Assembly (NCBI GenBank): GCA_030704615.1
Contig: CM060731.1
Coordinates: forward strand, 83,308,756-83,372,755
Length of the DNA: 64,000 bases
From: Takakia lepidozioides
Lineage: Eukaryota > Streptophyta > Takakiopsida > Takakiales > Takakiaceae
Direction of reading: 5' to 3'
Below, piece after piece: positions 21,767-32,920 of this stretch. How positions within the stretch are numbered: position 1 is the first letter of the stretch; each line of letters opens with the position of its first letter. The notes beneath the pieces were generated by a model. That model was given only the letters and a program-made list of their open reading frames with translations, was not told the origin of the DNA and did no database searches. A program made the position numbers and the translations under genes.

Positions 21767-22796
21767 TGTTAGAGGACTGTCGGGGACTTAGACACTTATA
21801 CGGGATCTGTAGGGTACCCTTAATTTTTGCACAGACTGAGACCAACAGGAGCCTTAGGGGTGACAGCAGCGCACTGTAGAGGGGGGTTACACAGCCCGTC
21901 ACAGTCGTCACAGCCGACACAGCCAACACAGCCCGTCACAGTCGTCACAGCCGACACAGCCAACACAGCCCGTCACAGTCGTCACAGCCAACACAGCCCG
22001 TCACAGTCGTCACAGCCGACACAGCCAACACAGTCCGTCACAGTCGTCACAGCAGACACAGCCGACACAGCCGACACAGCCGACACAGCCCGGCACAGCC
22101 CGGCACAGCCACACAGCCAGTCACAGCCCGTCACAGTCTCACACAGCCAGTCACAGCTTGACACAGCTGTCACGATCATAGGGAATGAAGAGTAGGACAG
22201 GGAACGACTGTGGGGAACAACACCTGCGAAGGGAACATGTTAGTTCACAGACACGGTTAGTGAGGGAAACGGTTAGAACCGCAGATAGGAAGATAAAGGG
22301 AGAAACGGGGAATTGAGGGACATCATTCGGAGGAGGACTTCTTGGTGATAGAGGAGAGGGGATCGGGCAGAGATGAAGAACGGAAGTGAAGATAGAGAGA
22401 TGATGAGTAGATGCTTGATATATGCAAGGCTGTAATGATATTGTAGAGTAGATTAGAGACACAATGGCTTCGGCCTGATACCTGATAAATCATAATCGGA
22501 TACTTTTACGATACAATCACACTGTGTAGAGAGATCTGAGTGAAGCTGTGGAATGAATGGATGAGTTGATGGAATCCAATAGATTGATAAAGCAAACTGA
22601 TACTTAATTATCAATGGTAAGATAGTTAACATGAATACCAAAAGGGAAACAAATAGGAAACACCCCCATGATACACTAGCTGTAGGTCATGACTGATTGT
22701 TCTGCGCGGGCTGAGTACTTAGAGATTTCCAACTCTTCAATCTTGGAGTTTCCGCCTCGAATAGCGAAGGGATGGGTGAGTAAAAGCCGCGCGACA
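21767..22796 (+). repeat. E2 3' LTR (1030 bp)
   Basis: It starts TGTTAGAGGACTGTCGGGG and ends GCGCGACA at 22796. The CACAG array at about 21887-22170 is the longest in the window. The outer flank ACGTC (22797-22801) is the reverse complement of GACGT beside the E1 LTR (7530-7534). Confidence 0.92.
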
Positions 22797-23105
22797 ACGT
22801 CCAGTGGCAGCAGTTCCACCGCAACAGCATAGCAGTGCGCCTTCTTCTGCATGGGTGACCGTCGTAGCTGGGAAAATCGGAATCGAGGATGCGCAGGAGC
22901 CACGGACTCCTCAGACCAAGATCGTCACCCCGGTCGAAGGCGTAGTGGCCTACGATATACTCAAAAGCCACCAATGTTTCCACAATCGAACCAGTATCTT
23001 AGTGTAATCTGTGTACCAGATAACAATGTCTCCCCATGTGGCCGAATACATTGCATAATCGATGCCTCCAAATGGGCAGTCGTCCCGGTTCCGGAAGCAC
23101 GACAT
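22797..23105 (-). pseudogene. 5' half of split transposon passenger gene
   Basis: On the minus strand the ATG at 23105 starts MSCFRNRDDCPFGG, matching MPCRQNPADCPYHG of the intact paralogue. It continues with YAMYSATWGDIVIW and, after a 1-base frame change near 22990, FEYIVGHYAFDRG and LLRWNCCHWT. The E2 LTR then interrupts it, and the remainder lies at 7535-7788. A frameshift as well as the insertion disables it. Product unknown. Confidence 0.7.
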
Positions 23106-23656
23106 CTTTGCAAAGGAGGACCTGAGGACGACTTGGATGCAGATGACAATGACCTTGCGGACAGCTACGAAGCCCTTAGATTTTGGAAATGATGCGAAGC
23201 GGAAGAGCAGTCCGGCCTCCAATAATGGAGCATCTGGGTCCCACGTACCCACCGACGGAGGTGGAACGTGTTCATCACGCCGGCGGTGGATGAACCCATA
23301 CATCTTTCTCATCAACAAGTTATAGTTTGAGATCTGCCACCGAAGTCCATCCCCCCGGATGGAAATTCGGCGCCGCATTTACATCGAAGAGGGGATGGAC
23401 TTCGTCGTGTCCAGTGGCTATCGGCCCACCTGGCAGTGAATGCCCATAGTTTGCATGGCAGGGTAGGAAACTGAAACGGCTACATTCATGAAGCAGCCAA
23501 TCTTCATCGGTCGAGGATCCTGTAGGGGGGAAATTTAAATGTGCCCTGGAGTGTTTGTGAGGAATTGCAGCGTTAAACTTTTTCCAGCCACCGCGCTGCT
23601 CCTCCTCCATCCGGGAGCTGCTGTCATTGAGCGTACTCCGCTACTCTTTTTCAAGG

Positions 23657-24235
23657 ATGCCGTGCCGCCAAAATCCAGCCGACTGCCCTTATCATGGCCA
23701 CGATTATGCTATGTTCAAACCAGAATCAGGAGACATCATTGTCTGGCTCTCTATTTTCACAGACGCTGCTGGAATCAAGCAAGAGTCTTTGCGCGCAATG
23801 GAGTATCTGGAGGGCTATTACCGCTTTGAGCGAGGTGAGGGCGAGGGTCAATGCGGTCCATGGGTCCTGAAAATTGTTGACCTCGATATACCAAGCTGGA
23901 AAGGGATGCCGGACAGATCACGCACGGCCTCGCTTTGGCGCTGGAACTGCTGCCAGTGGACCAGGGAGGACGGCACCGGGGAAAACTATATACGTGCAGA
24001 TCACTCCGCTCTTCCAGTGTATGGAGACATTCGGCTGAGTTGCGAAGACGAATCGCACGGGCACATGAGGCCCACAGTGACCTTGTCAATGTATGATGGT
24101 GGTATCATTGATGGACATGACATTGTCGTCGGCTCCAGCAAGGGCAGCAGAACGACCGAATTGCAGTTTACCTCGAGGTGCCGCAGCAGTGATGAGCTTG
24201 TTTTGAGGGGTATCGAAGTTCCGTCGACTTGGTGA
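23657..24235 (+). CDS. Transposon passenger gene, unknown 192-residue protein
   Basis: I place the start at the ATG at 23657 (MPCRQNPADCPYHG); the same first residues begin the paralogue at 23105. It is single-exon, ends TGA, and has AATAAA at 24305. It has a Cys/His cluster near the N-terminus (C-x5-C-x2-H), a DIIVWLSIF segment, WRWNCCQW in the middle and repeated DGG and GDI motifs. I recognise no family. Two diverged copies in head-to-head arrangement suggest a function useful to the transposon. Confidence 0.6.
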   Translation: MPCRQNPADCPYHGHDYAMFKPESGDIIVWLSIFTDAAGIKQESLRAMEYLEGYYRFERGEGEGQCGPWVLKIVDLDIPSWKGMPDRSRTASLWRWNCCQWTREDGTGENYIRADHSALPVYGDIRLSCEDESHGHMRPTVTLSMYDGGIIDGHDIVVGSSKGSRTTELQFTSRCRSSDELVLRGIEVPSTW

Positions 24236-24479
24236 AGCCCATGTAGAAGGAGGAAGGGCTTAGTTTTGTCTGCAGTTGGTAAATGTGAGACATCGTGTCC
24301 GATCAATAAACCCATCGTACCTCACTTCTGTATGATTGTGTTTCATTCTGTTGAATAACTGTCGGAATTGGCCCACTGTTTACAATTTGATGTCTCATTT
24401 CTACAGTGTGTTTGTCCGGATGAATATAGCAGAGTAACCGGTATGTGAGTCATGTGTCAAGAATATACCAGAGTAACGC

Positions 24480-25245
24480 CATGTCGGACATTGAAATGCG
24501 GCACCGCATTTCCATGTCGGCATCGAAATGCGGCACCGCATTTCCATGTGGGACAAGGAAATGCGGTGCCGAATTTCCGTCCAGGTACACGAAATACCAA
24601 CACGGGTCTATAAATTGGACAGACAACGAGGTTGGCATTGCAAATGCGGCGACGCATTTCCAGCTTGGCAATGGAAACTTCTTTTGAACAAGGGAATGCG
24701 GTGCCGCATTTCCGTCCAACACTTCAAAAAGTGTGACATTTCCGACCAGCGCGATGGAATGCGTTACCGCATTTCCGTGAGAGGGTCTGCAAATGGACAA
24801 ATTGCGATGTCCGTTCTGGAAATGCGGCGCCGCATTTCCATGTCCGTCATCGACTTTTTTTTTACAATGGAATGCGGTGCCAATTTTTGCTGATGGGCCT
24901 GCAGTTCGAACAACGACCATCCCCAATATGGAAATGCGGCACCGCATTTTCAATTCCGCCATCTCGACCTCCTTGTTCGACCTCCTTGTTCGACCTCCTT
25001 GTTCGACCTCTGTAAGCGTGGTGGCATCCATGCAATGAGCGGGAGAGGCCAAAACTGGCGTGTGGACAAAGGAAATTTTGGAAATGCGGCACCGCATTTC
25101 CAATCGGCCGATTACTTTTTACTATGCCAACATTGAAATGGAAAATTTAGTCCCTCCCCTGTTTTGGAAATGCGGTGCCGCATTTCCAAAAGAGGTTCTT
25201 AGAGTTGCCAAAATTTTGGAAATGCGGTGCCCCATTTCTGATTTT
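24480..25245. repeat. Cluster of about 13 palindromes (AATGCGGNNCCGCATT)
   Basis: Copies occur near 24495, 24530, 24560, 24646, 24691, 24755, 24818, 24868, 24930, 25080, 25166 and 25218, at irregular 30-150 bp spacing. Most keep the arms GGAAATGCGG and CCGCATTTCC, and the centre varies (CA, TG, CG, TA). They lie 3' of the small gene and 3' of the methyltransferase gene. Each could form a hairpin of about 10 bp. Confidence 0.85.
24962..25015 (+). repeat. Short tandem repeat (CGACCTCCTTGTT, about 4 copies)
   Basis: CGACCTCCTTGTT is repeated about 16 bases apart or less in direct orientation, ending in CGACCTCTG. It is a simple tandem repeat within the palindrome cluster. Confidence 0.75.
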
Positions 25246-25375
25246 GGGAGCGTCGTGGTTTGGGCGATTGTGTGGCTGGAATGCACACTGGAGAGGGGTC
25301 ACGAATGTCGGGCAGAATTTCCTTTATATACTCTGGAAGAGAATTTACATTTACAGAGACTTCATTAAAATTCTA

Positions 25376-28300
25376 TTAATCTTGAAAATCATCCGAATCC
25401 TCATCCTGTTCTAGACTGTCCTGCTCCGCCTCCACCCCCTCAGTGCCTTTCTCATCTCCAGCGGACTGCTCGTTGGCCAGGCTTTCGAAAATCCCATCTT
25501 CCCCTTGCGGAACTGTCCATCTCACCTCCGTTGGGTCGTCTTCCTCCCTGTCTGCGTCGCTCTCATCCGCTGAATCACATATGTACTTTCGTACCCGTCT
25601 ACCTGTCTGAGCTGCTGCCAACTCTTTCCTTATCCTTCTGTCCTCCCTAGCCCTCTCCAAAATCTGCTTTACTTTACTGGGATTCTCACTTCTTCTAATC
25701 GCTGTATTTGCGAGTTTAGCTGCATAACTAGGAAGGGAGTAGTCCCTCACCGGGCTCGTCATGAAGTCGCCCTCGCAAAGAACGGGACATTCTTCCTGGC
25801 AGGAAGTGTAGGCCCTACATGTTTTGACCCGGACCCTGCAATCCTGCACATGACAATCATCAACGAGACTAATGAGAACCACAGTCGGGAAATTCGTTTG
25901 ACAAAAATGACCCAGAAGGCTTTGCAAACTTACAATGTTTGCACTCACTCGTATTCCGGGTTCTCCTCCGCATCAATGTCCACTGTGTCTTCCTCGGACT
26001 CCGACGAATCCGAGGAGACTTCCGCTCTGTCGGGAGCCTTAACATTCCGTTGCAGCCCTTCCAGATGGGATCCCCACACGGATGAATCCTCCTCGTAGGC
26101 AAAGAGGTGCCGGTCGGAAAACCGCCCAGCCCACATTGAGGCACCTGTTACAATGCCATCCACACATTACCACATGGCGCTTCAGATGTTGCGAACTACA
26201 TCCTAACGAGAATTTGCAGAACAGCATAGATCAAGATTCTGCATACCTGTCCCACAGATGAGGTCGAGCACTGTGCCCTCCACGTCTGTGCATGTCTCCA
26301 TAATTGTCTGAATGAAGGCAGGGCTCCGAGTCCGTGAGTACCGCAGGGGTTCCGTTGAAGTGAGGCTATGAGGGAGAAGTTCCTTGGGAACGTTGTTGAA
26401 CAGAACGTCGTAATCGAGGGGGTCGCAGTTCGGGTCAACCTTTCCTCCCTCCTTCCGGAAAGCAAAGGTGGAGTTCTCCTTCACAAAGCAGTATGCATCG
26501 AACTGCTTCGTCTGCATACACAGGGGGGAACGATTAGAAACCGAATGCGGCACCGCATTTGAAAACACCCAAGCAAATGAATGGACGAGTGCCAGTGTCG
26601 TAATCACCTTCTTCCCTTCCGACCGAAGGCCCAGTGTGTTGATGCACGTCCACTTCTTTTTCAGAATCGGGACGGCGCTCTTGCGGGTCCACTTCGCAAT
26701 TCCTGTCTGAGTGTTTTTTCCTCTGCTCGCCAGGACAACCACACAGCCTCTGTCGTCCAACACCATGCGGGCAAGCCCGAATCCTTTCTTCCAAAAGTCC
26801 TCCGAGTACCTGTTCCAAGATGGCAAAGCTTGCAGTCCTTCCACAGGCTCTCCGTCCGGAATATCCAAGATGATCATATCGCAAGACCACTCGGTGGCAT
26901 TTCCGCCCCTCCTACAATCCTTGTCTGCACACACCCTCTCAAAGAACGAGACCATATTCTGAAATCCTGGGGTGTCGGAAGGCTCTTCGGCAGTCGCCTT
27001 CTTCAGTGCTCTGCCCTTCAGACCCTCCATGGTCTTCATGTATGCCAACTTGGCTGCCCGTCCATCCAAAGCCGCCAAGAAACTCTCATTTACACACTGG
27101 ACTACTGTTTCGGGAGCCACTTTCGGCCTCTTCATTTCCACCGGCTCGAAAGGGTGCCCCCCTGGGGGGTTGAAGAGTGCCTTCTTTGCCGAGCCAGTTC
27201 TCGTGCCTCTCGTGACAACGGTGGGCACAGGGGAGGCAGCCTGCGTTTGGGGGGGTGGGCTGGTTGCAAAGTCTCCATCGGAGTCCTCTTCCTCACCCTC
27301 TTCCTGAACAGGCTGTTTCTGCTTCTTTGTTTTGGCGGGTGTCACAACAGCTGCTCCTTGCTGGCGAGTCCTCTTCTTCGACCCCTTCTGTTGGGCCTGC
27401 ACAGCTGCATCCACCGTCTTTTGTGCCATCTCAGCTGCCTTTCTGGATTCTTCCAGAGCAGCAGATTCCTTTGCCGACTTTGGCCCAGCAGGGACACGTC
27501 TTTCCTTTCTCTTCTCTTCTGCCAAGGCGTGCAGATCTTTCTCAGACTCGTCAACAATACCGCCAGACATGTCCAGGTACCACGGGCATCCAACGAGATG
27601 CGCGGGATGCCATTGTTTCTGCATCTCGGGTGTGTAGACACAGCTTGGGCCCGCCACGGTCCAAGCCATGAAGAACGGGGGCTCTTGAGCCAGGGCCCCT
27701 GTCTGAAGGAGCACGTATTTCATATACCTGCAAGGCAGTCAGCATGCGTGAGCAAAAGTTGAGACCAACCTACTCGCAGAGTGCCACCGAAAACATAAAA
27801 TGCGAATGCGGTGCCGCATTTCCGAGACAAACCTCGTAACCAGGCTTCGCATACAAGGGCAGCTGTGCTTCACCTGTAAACAATTCGCATTGCAGCTTTC
27901 CCCGCTCCCTCCTGATGTGTAAACTCCACGCTCCTTCTTGCTGTCTGTAGCTCTCTGGCGAAAAGGTTGTCCTTGTACGCACATCTGAAACGTGTCACGT
28001 AGTCTTCCAATGTCTGTGTTCCATCCCATTTGACGTACAAGCCGAACGAATTTGTGTGCATTACGACTTGCTCCTTCGCATTCGACATTACCTGCGATTC
28101 CCAAATGCATTGTCACGTAGCAGTTCAGGGAATTCATTTCAGAAAAGCAAATCTGGGGAAGTACCTTGAATTACCTGGAACCACCAAGTCATACGGTTGA
28201 GCCACACATCCACTGCAGGGTCGGAAACTTCCAGTGGAAAAGACCACATTGTCCTTATGCTCTCGGATGCATTCCAGATCGACAGCCACCGTGTCTGCCA

Positions 28301-30584
28301 TTTCCGATCCAATGTCAGGAGCTGGAAGAGAGTGGCTATTGCTAGGAAGGAACTTCAGTGCATTGAAACCTCACCTTCTCTTTCGCCTCCACACATGCCG
28401 TTGAGAGGTGATGCAGTTTCTCCAATTGCATGGTCGGCTGCATGGCCCGAGAATAGTGTTTTGCAATCTCGGGGATGAAGTCCTTTCCAAGTGCCGGATC
28501 TGCAATTGCCACCAGCTTCACAAGCTTTGACTTGTATTTGGTTCTGGACTTGACACCGGCTTCCTTCAAGTGCTCAGTCAATGACTGCAACGTTTTGACC
28601 TGCCCCTCACTTTCCATGAAGAAGCGTTTGGCATGGGCCAAATCCAGCTTGATGTTTGACTGCCAACAAAAACATGCAGAAGCGTTACATTCGATTCATG
28701 TGGAAAGATTACTGGAAATTGGGGAAGGATGAGCAGAGGGAAATTGGAGGACGACTTACTTCGTATATCACCTCCACCATTCCATCCATAGTGAGACGAT
28801 ACCATGTCCGGTCTGTTTTTGCAACGGCTTTCTGAATGAGCTCGGGCTCCAGCATTTCCGCAAACATCTGCGGATCAGTGAGACCAGTTTTCCTCACCCT
28901 GTACAGCATATGTGCCATGTGGGTATGCACGTACGCATTCTCAGTGACCCTGCAAGGCACACTCTCCAGTTCAGTACACGGAAGCACGGAAACAAACCAG
29001 AATGGAAACCGAAATGCGGCACCGCATTTCGAACGTGCTAGGGAGGGTATGAGTATCTTACGAGTTGAGGTCCGCCATGGCATTCTTGAGCAGGGAGGAG
29101 TCTGCCGCCTTCACCTTGAGGATGACACACTCCACCATGTAATGCCAGCCAATGTGCTTGGCATGGTTCTGCTTGATGTACTCCCACCAGGCGAGAAGTC
29201 GGTGATTCCCGTCCCACACAAAGAACATTTTACCAGACATATGGCCGAAGTCTGGATCACCCTTCAGCGTCGCCTCGAATTCGTCGTTGCGAGTGTGCCA
29301 GTGGGTATCCCACGTTGACAATTCATCGGCAGTGGGTCCACGAGTTTCGCCGTCCTCATTCTCAATGGAAACGTAAAACGCTGCCGATCCCAGACGGTAC
29401 CCTTCTCGAAATGCGAACTTGAGCTTATCCACATCTCCGGGAAGGGCCTGCCTGACGATGGGAAGGGAGACCATGCGACAGAGTGGGATTCGAAGAGTCC
29501 GCTGGAATACCCTGCTGCCCAGAACTCTGCCAATGCTACTGTGTGTCTCCTCCAACATTTTATCCGCTGCACTTTTGAAATCCTCCGGAGACATGTCTGT
29601 AGGTGCCGGTAGTGGCTGAGCAGCTGGAGCATCCTCAACTGGAGCTGCACTCTGGGGCCTGTCTGCGGGCAATTCTGCCATTGCAGAGGCCTCCTCCGGG
29701 CCTGCTTGCTCATCGGTGGTGAGGTCTTGCTGCGAACGTTGAGCGGCAGCACCCTCCTCCGGTACCAAATCGAGATCAACGGTCGATCCCATTGCCTTCG
29801 CTGCAGCAGAGTCGGCCCCAACATCTGCAGGCGGGAAATCCTCCAGGAACTGAGCTTCAGCTCGTGGAAGCGGTTTTGCGGGAGATTGTTTGGCCGTCGC
29901 CCTGATTGCCTTCTGCTTCCTCATCCTTGCAGGTGAAGGTGTCTGCTGCAATTGAATCTGTCTTTTACCCTGCTGCTTCATTCGCGTGGGGGGGGTGAAT
30001 CGGCCTGAGCCGGTTCAGAAGCCAGTAGAGGGACGGGCTGCTTCTTCTTCGACTTTGCTGGAGAAGGGCCCGACCCCTGCTGGCGATTCTCCATGACCGA
30101 AGAACGCGAGTCGATCTCTGGGGCTTTGAACTTGCCCTTCGAAGCCGCGTCTTTGAATCGCACAGGGCTAGGCCCGGCAGGAATACCCGCGCTCGGGGAT
30201 CGGGTGGGTGTACGTGCTGCAGCTAGCTCCTCGGACTCTTCCTGCGGCTCTTCGGATTCCTGCGATCCCTCCAGCACGTCCACCTTTCCTGTTAGGCATG
30301 CAAACATGTTCTGCATTCAAGTCTCCTAGCATTCAGTCTAAGAATTACAGAAGCAAAATGGGGGGTTCGGTGCTCGATCAGCTGCGCGCAGCCCGATCGC
30401 ATGGAGCTCTCACTGGTGGCTGGGTTGCCTGAGTGGCCTGCTGCTCGGAGATGGCAATCTCCTCCTGTAGACGCATCTGCTTCCTCCCCTTCGGCATTGG
30501 CCTACGTCCGAAGTATAATTTCCGGAGCTTGCGACGAGGTCTCCTGTCTGGTGCACGAACTCCCCCCCTCTCAGGTTCGAGCAT
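25376..30584 (-). CDS. ParB-like / DNA N4-N6 methyltransferase fusion gene, multi-exon
   Basis: Proposed start is the ATG at 30584, opening a very basic N-terminus (RRPRRKLRKLYFGRR), a likely nuclear localisation signal. An Ala/Pro/Lys-rich linker follows, then a ParB-like domain (29700-29060) with VWDGNHRLLAWW, helical exons (28920-28340) and a Lys-rich linker. The C-terminus is a methyltransferase (27100-26030), with an acidic Ser-rich tail to 25376. Introns I can define are 28950-29061, 27728-27832, 26512-26607 and 26145-26246, all GT-AG and about 100 bp. The last one joins LICGTG to ASMWAG, completing methyltransferase motif I. Exon limits between 27830 and 28340 and near 30320 are uncertain, and a C8 run at about 29988 shifts the frame by one base. 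It likely modifies DNA in the nucleus. Confidence 0.6.
26030..27723 (-). other. N4/N6-adenine or cytosine DNA methyltransferase domain
   Basis: The order is motif IV first (CDMIILDIPDGEP) and motif I last (VLDLICGTG, completed over an intron to ASMWAG, then RHLFAYEED). This is the order of the PF01555-type (beta class) enzymes, with MVLDDRGCVVVLAS in the place of the usual helix-strand after motif IV. The DPPY tetrad appears as DIPD, so activity and target base are uncertain. Confidence 0.6.
29058..29981 (-). other. ParB/sulfiredoxin-like domain exon
   Basis: The open stretch ends at a GT donor (29061-29060). After an Ala/Gln-rich part the domain runs from LRIPLCRMVSLPI to VECVILKVKA. The core WDGNHRLLAWW corresponds to the DGHHR motif of ParB-family domains. 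In bacteria and phages such domains often accompany DNA methyltransferases. Whether it binds nucleotide or DNA here is unknown. Confidence 0.6.
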
Positions 30585-30925
30585 AAGAAGAACAGAGAGA
30601 GGGAAAAGGGGCAAAGAGTGCAGATGGAAAGGGCGCGAGAGGGGTGACTGAGGAGACACGACAAAAGTAGATGAAACGGCGGTGATGCACCACTTGGGTT
30701 CGAAAGGGTTGGACGAAAGTGTCTCCTCGTGGAGTTTGCGTCATTACGAAATTCGAATCGTTCAGGGTACGCCTGCCGTCCAAAAAACAAACATCATTAT
30801 CCAACGGTCAGGCCGCGCCGCCTCATGCCCCTTCAGTCAGATAGAGTGCCGACATGTGCAGCAATTCCGTTGCTCCACGTGTTCACATTTCAAGGCATTT
30901 CCGTCCCAGCGTCTGATGAGTTGGA
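30585..30925. promoter_or_regulatory. Upstream region of the methyltransferase gene
   Basis: About 340 bp between the proposed ATG at 30584 and the palindrome array. It is pyrimidine-biased on the minus strand near 30600-30660 and holds no ORF I believe. By position it should hold the promoter of the methyltransferase gene. Confidence 0.4.
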
Positions 30926-30929
30926 GTGA

Positions 30930-32520
30930 AAATGCGAATGCGGCGCCGCATTTCCGTTAAGTACCATCACGAAGCTACACATCCGTACTTGTTGGAAGAA
31001 AATGCGGCACCGCATTTCCGTTCCACCTTCACATACCTTAGTTGTTGAACGGAAATACGGTGCCGCATTTCCGTCCCACAGCTCCATGTATGAGATACAA
31101 AAGGGAAATGCGGCGCCGCATTTCCGTTCTGGAATGTCGAAAGGTGCGATTCGGACGGAATGAGGCACAACATTTCAGTTCCCGTGGTTCATGATTTTCA
31201 ATGTGAACGGAAATGCGGCACCGCATTTCCGTTCCCCCTTCACATACGTTAGTTGATGAACGGAAATGCCGTGCCACATTTCCGTTCGGGAAAGTATAGA
31301 GGTCTCACCTGGACAGAAATGCGGTGCCGCATTTCCGGTCTGGAAAGTTTGAAGGTCTCACATGGATGGAAATGCGGCACCACATTTCCGTACCACAGCT
31401 CCAGGCCCCATATACAAAACGGAAATGCGGCGCCGCATTTCCGTTCTAGAATGTCGGAAGGTGCGACTCGGACGGAAATGCGGTGCCGCATTTCTGTTCC
31501 CGTTGCGCACGATTTTCAGTCAGAACGGAAATGCGGTACCGCATTTCCGTTCTGTAGAGTATTAACGTCTGACGCTGGCGGAAATGTTGTGCCGCATTTT
31601 CGTTCCACAGCTCCATGCCTCACATACAAAACGGAAATGCGGCGCCGCATTTCCGTTTTGGAATGTCGGAAGGTGCGACTCCGACGGAAATGCGGTACCG
31701 CATTTCAGTTCCGATGTTTCAGGATATTTCATCAGAACGCAAATGCGGTGCCGCATTTCCGTTCTGGAATATGGGAGGTGCGACTCGGATGGAAATGCGC
31801 TGCCGCATTTCAGTTCCGATGGTTCACGATTTTCAGTCAGAACGGAAATGCGGTACCGCATTTCCGTTCTGGATAGTATGAATGTCTCAAGCGGTCGGAA
31901 TTGCGCTGTCTCAAGCGGTCGGAATCGCACTCGGCTCCATGCATCAGATACAAAATGGAAATGCGGCGCCGCATTTCCGTTCTGGAATGTCGGAAAGTGC
32001 GACTCCGACAGAAATGCGGTGCCGCATTTCTGTTCCCGTTGTTCATAATTCTCAATCAGAACGGAAATGCGGTACCGCATTTCCGTTCCACCTTCACATA
32101 CCGTGCTTGTTGGATGGAAATGCGGTACCGCATTTCCGTTATGGAGAGTATGAATGTCTTTTAAGGACGGAAATGTGCTGCAGCATTTCTATCCCTCAGC
32201 TCCATGCATCAGATACAAAATGGAAATGCGGCGCCGCATTTCCGTTCTGGAATGTCGGAAAAGTGCGACTCGGACGGAAATGCGGTGCCGCATTTTGTTC
32301 CCGTTGTTCATAATTCTCAATCAAACGGAAATGCGGTACCGCATTTCCGTTCCACCTTCACATACCGTGCTTGCTGGATGGAAATGCGTTACCGCATTTC
32401 CGTTCTGGAGAGTATAAAGGTTTCCCCCGGACGGAAACTCGGTGCCGCATTTCCGTCGCTCTGGTGCATGACCAAGAAGCAATACGGAAATGCGGCGCCG
32501 TATTTCCGTCCACCAGCAAT
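30930..32520. repeat. Higher-order palindrome array, 53 bp units in a 265 bp cycle
   Basis: About 30 palindromes of the form AATGCGGNNCCGCATT are spaced near 53 bp (for example 31051, 31104, 31209, 31262). The spacers fall into five recurring classes, starting ACCTTCACATACC, TGGAGAGTATGAA, CAGCTCCATGCAT, TGGAATGTCGGAA and GTTGTTCATAATT. From 31925 to 32440 they run in a fixed order twice, with the same unit starting at 31956 and 32221 (265 bp). The palindrome centre also follows the spacer class. The array sits between two divergent genes and could be a promoter, a transposase-binding region or a methylation target. Confidence 0.9.
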
Positions 32521-32920
32521 CGAAAGAATCACTCGGGACGGGAAATCTGGAACCTCAATGGGTTGCATTGTTCGAAACACACATTGCGGCCAGTCTTGAT
32601 GAGCACAACTTGGTTGTCTGACCGTTTTAACTAACAGTCCTGGCACTTGTCAGTGCGAACGTTCCTGTCTGCACCGAGAATACTGCTGGATCCACCCTCA
32701 GGAGAAACTGTCAGGAGATGTTATTTCGTCGCCGAATCGGCCATCATTGTCATACTACTGGCTATGGAATCAAACCTCCCACCTTCATGCATGTAGCTTG
32801 AAACAATACTTTCCACTTCAATGTGCGACTTCCAATCGTCGATGGACTCCGCATGGTGCCTGTGAGCCTTGGTCTGTCGCTATACTGAACCTCGCACTTG
32901 CCAACTCCGTGCGGTGTTCG
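32521..32920. promoter_or_regulatory. Region upstream of the transposase-like gene
   Basis: About 400 bp with an open but ATG-less stretch (from 32747) leading into the gene. It may hold the promoter and 5' untranslated region. I see no TATA box that I would defend. Confidence 0.35.

Larger units (their letters stand above)
9443..22796 (+). mobile_element. E2: complete Tat-like Ty3/gypsy retrotransposon with extra 5' and 3' ORFs
   Basis: 13.35 kb with LTRs of 945 and 1030 bp, PBS, ORF0, gag, protease, RT, RNase H, integrase, a 30 bp tandem array, three further 3' ORFs, a polypurine tract and the 3' LTR. The left flank is E3 gag and the right flank is a passenger gene of the DNA transposon, and the flanks share no target duplication. 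This fits a recombined element rather than a simple insertion. Several 1-base differences from E1, E3 and E4 break gag, protease, RT and ORF3, so this copy is probably not autonomous as sequenced. Confidence 0.9.

Noticed and set aside
24445-25103. 217-codon and similar ORFs in the second palindrome cluster
   Set aside because: Same palindrome translation effect; no conservation or domain.
26581-27762. 393-codon plus-strand ORF
   Set aside because: Antisense shadow of the methyltransferase exons; the minus-strand frame has domain motifs and splice sites.
31038-32420. Many short ORFs with repeated MRCRIS, GNAAPHF or CGAAFPF
   Set aside because: They are translations of the palindrome array in different frames and strands, and the repetition comes from the DNA repeat.
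30930-32520. CRISPR-like array (repeats with regular spacers)
   Set aside because: The genome is eukaryotic, the repeats are palindromes with a variable centre, and the spacers recur in five classes rather than being unique. There are no cas genes.
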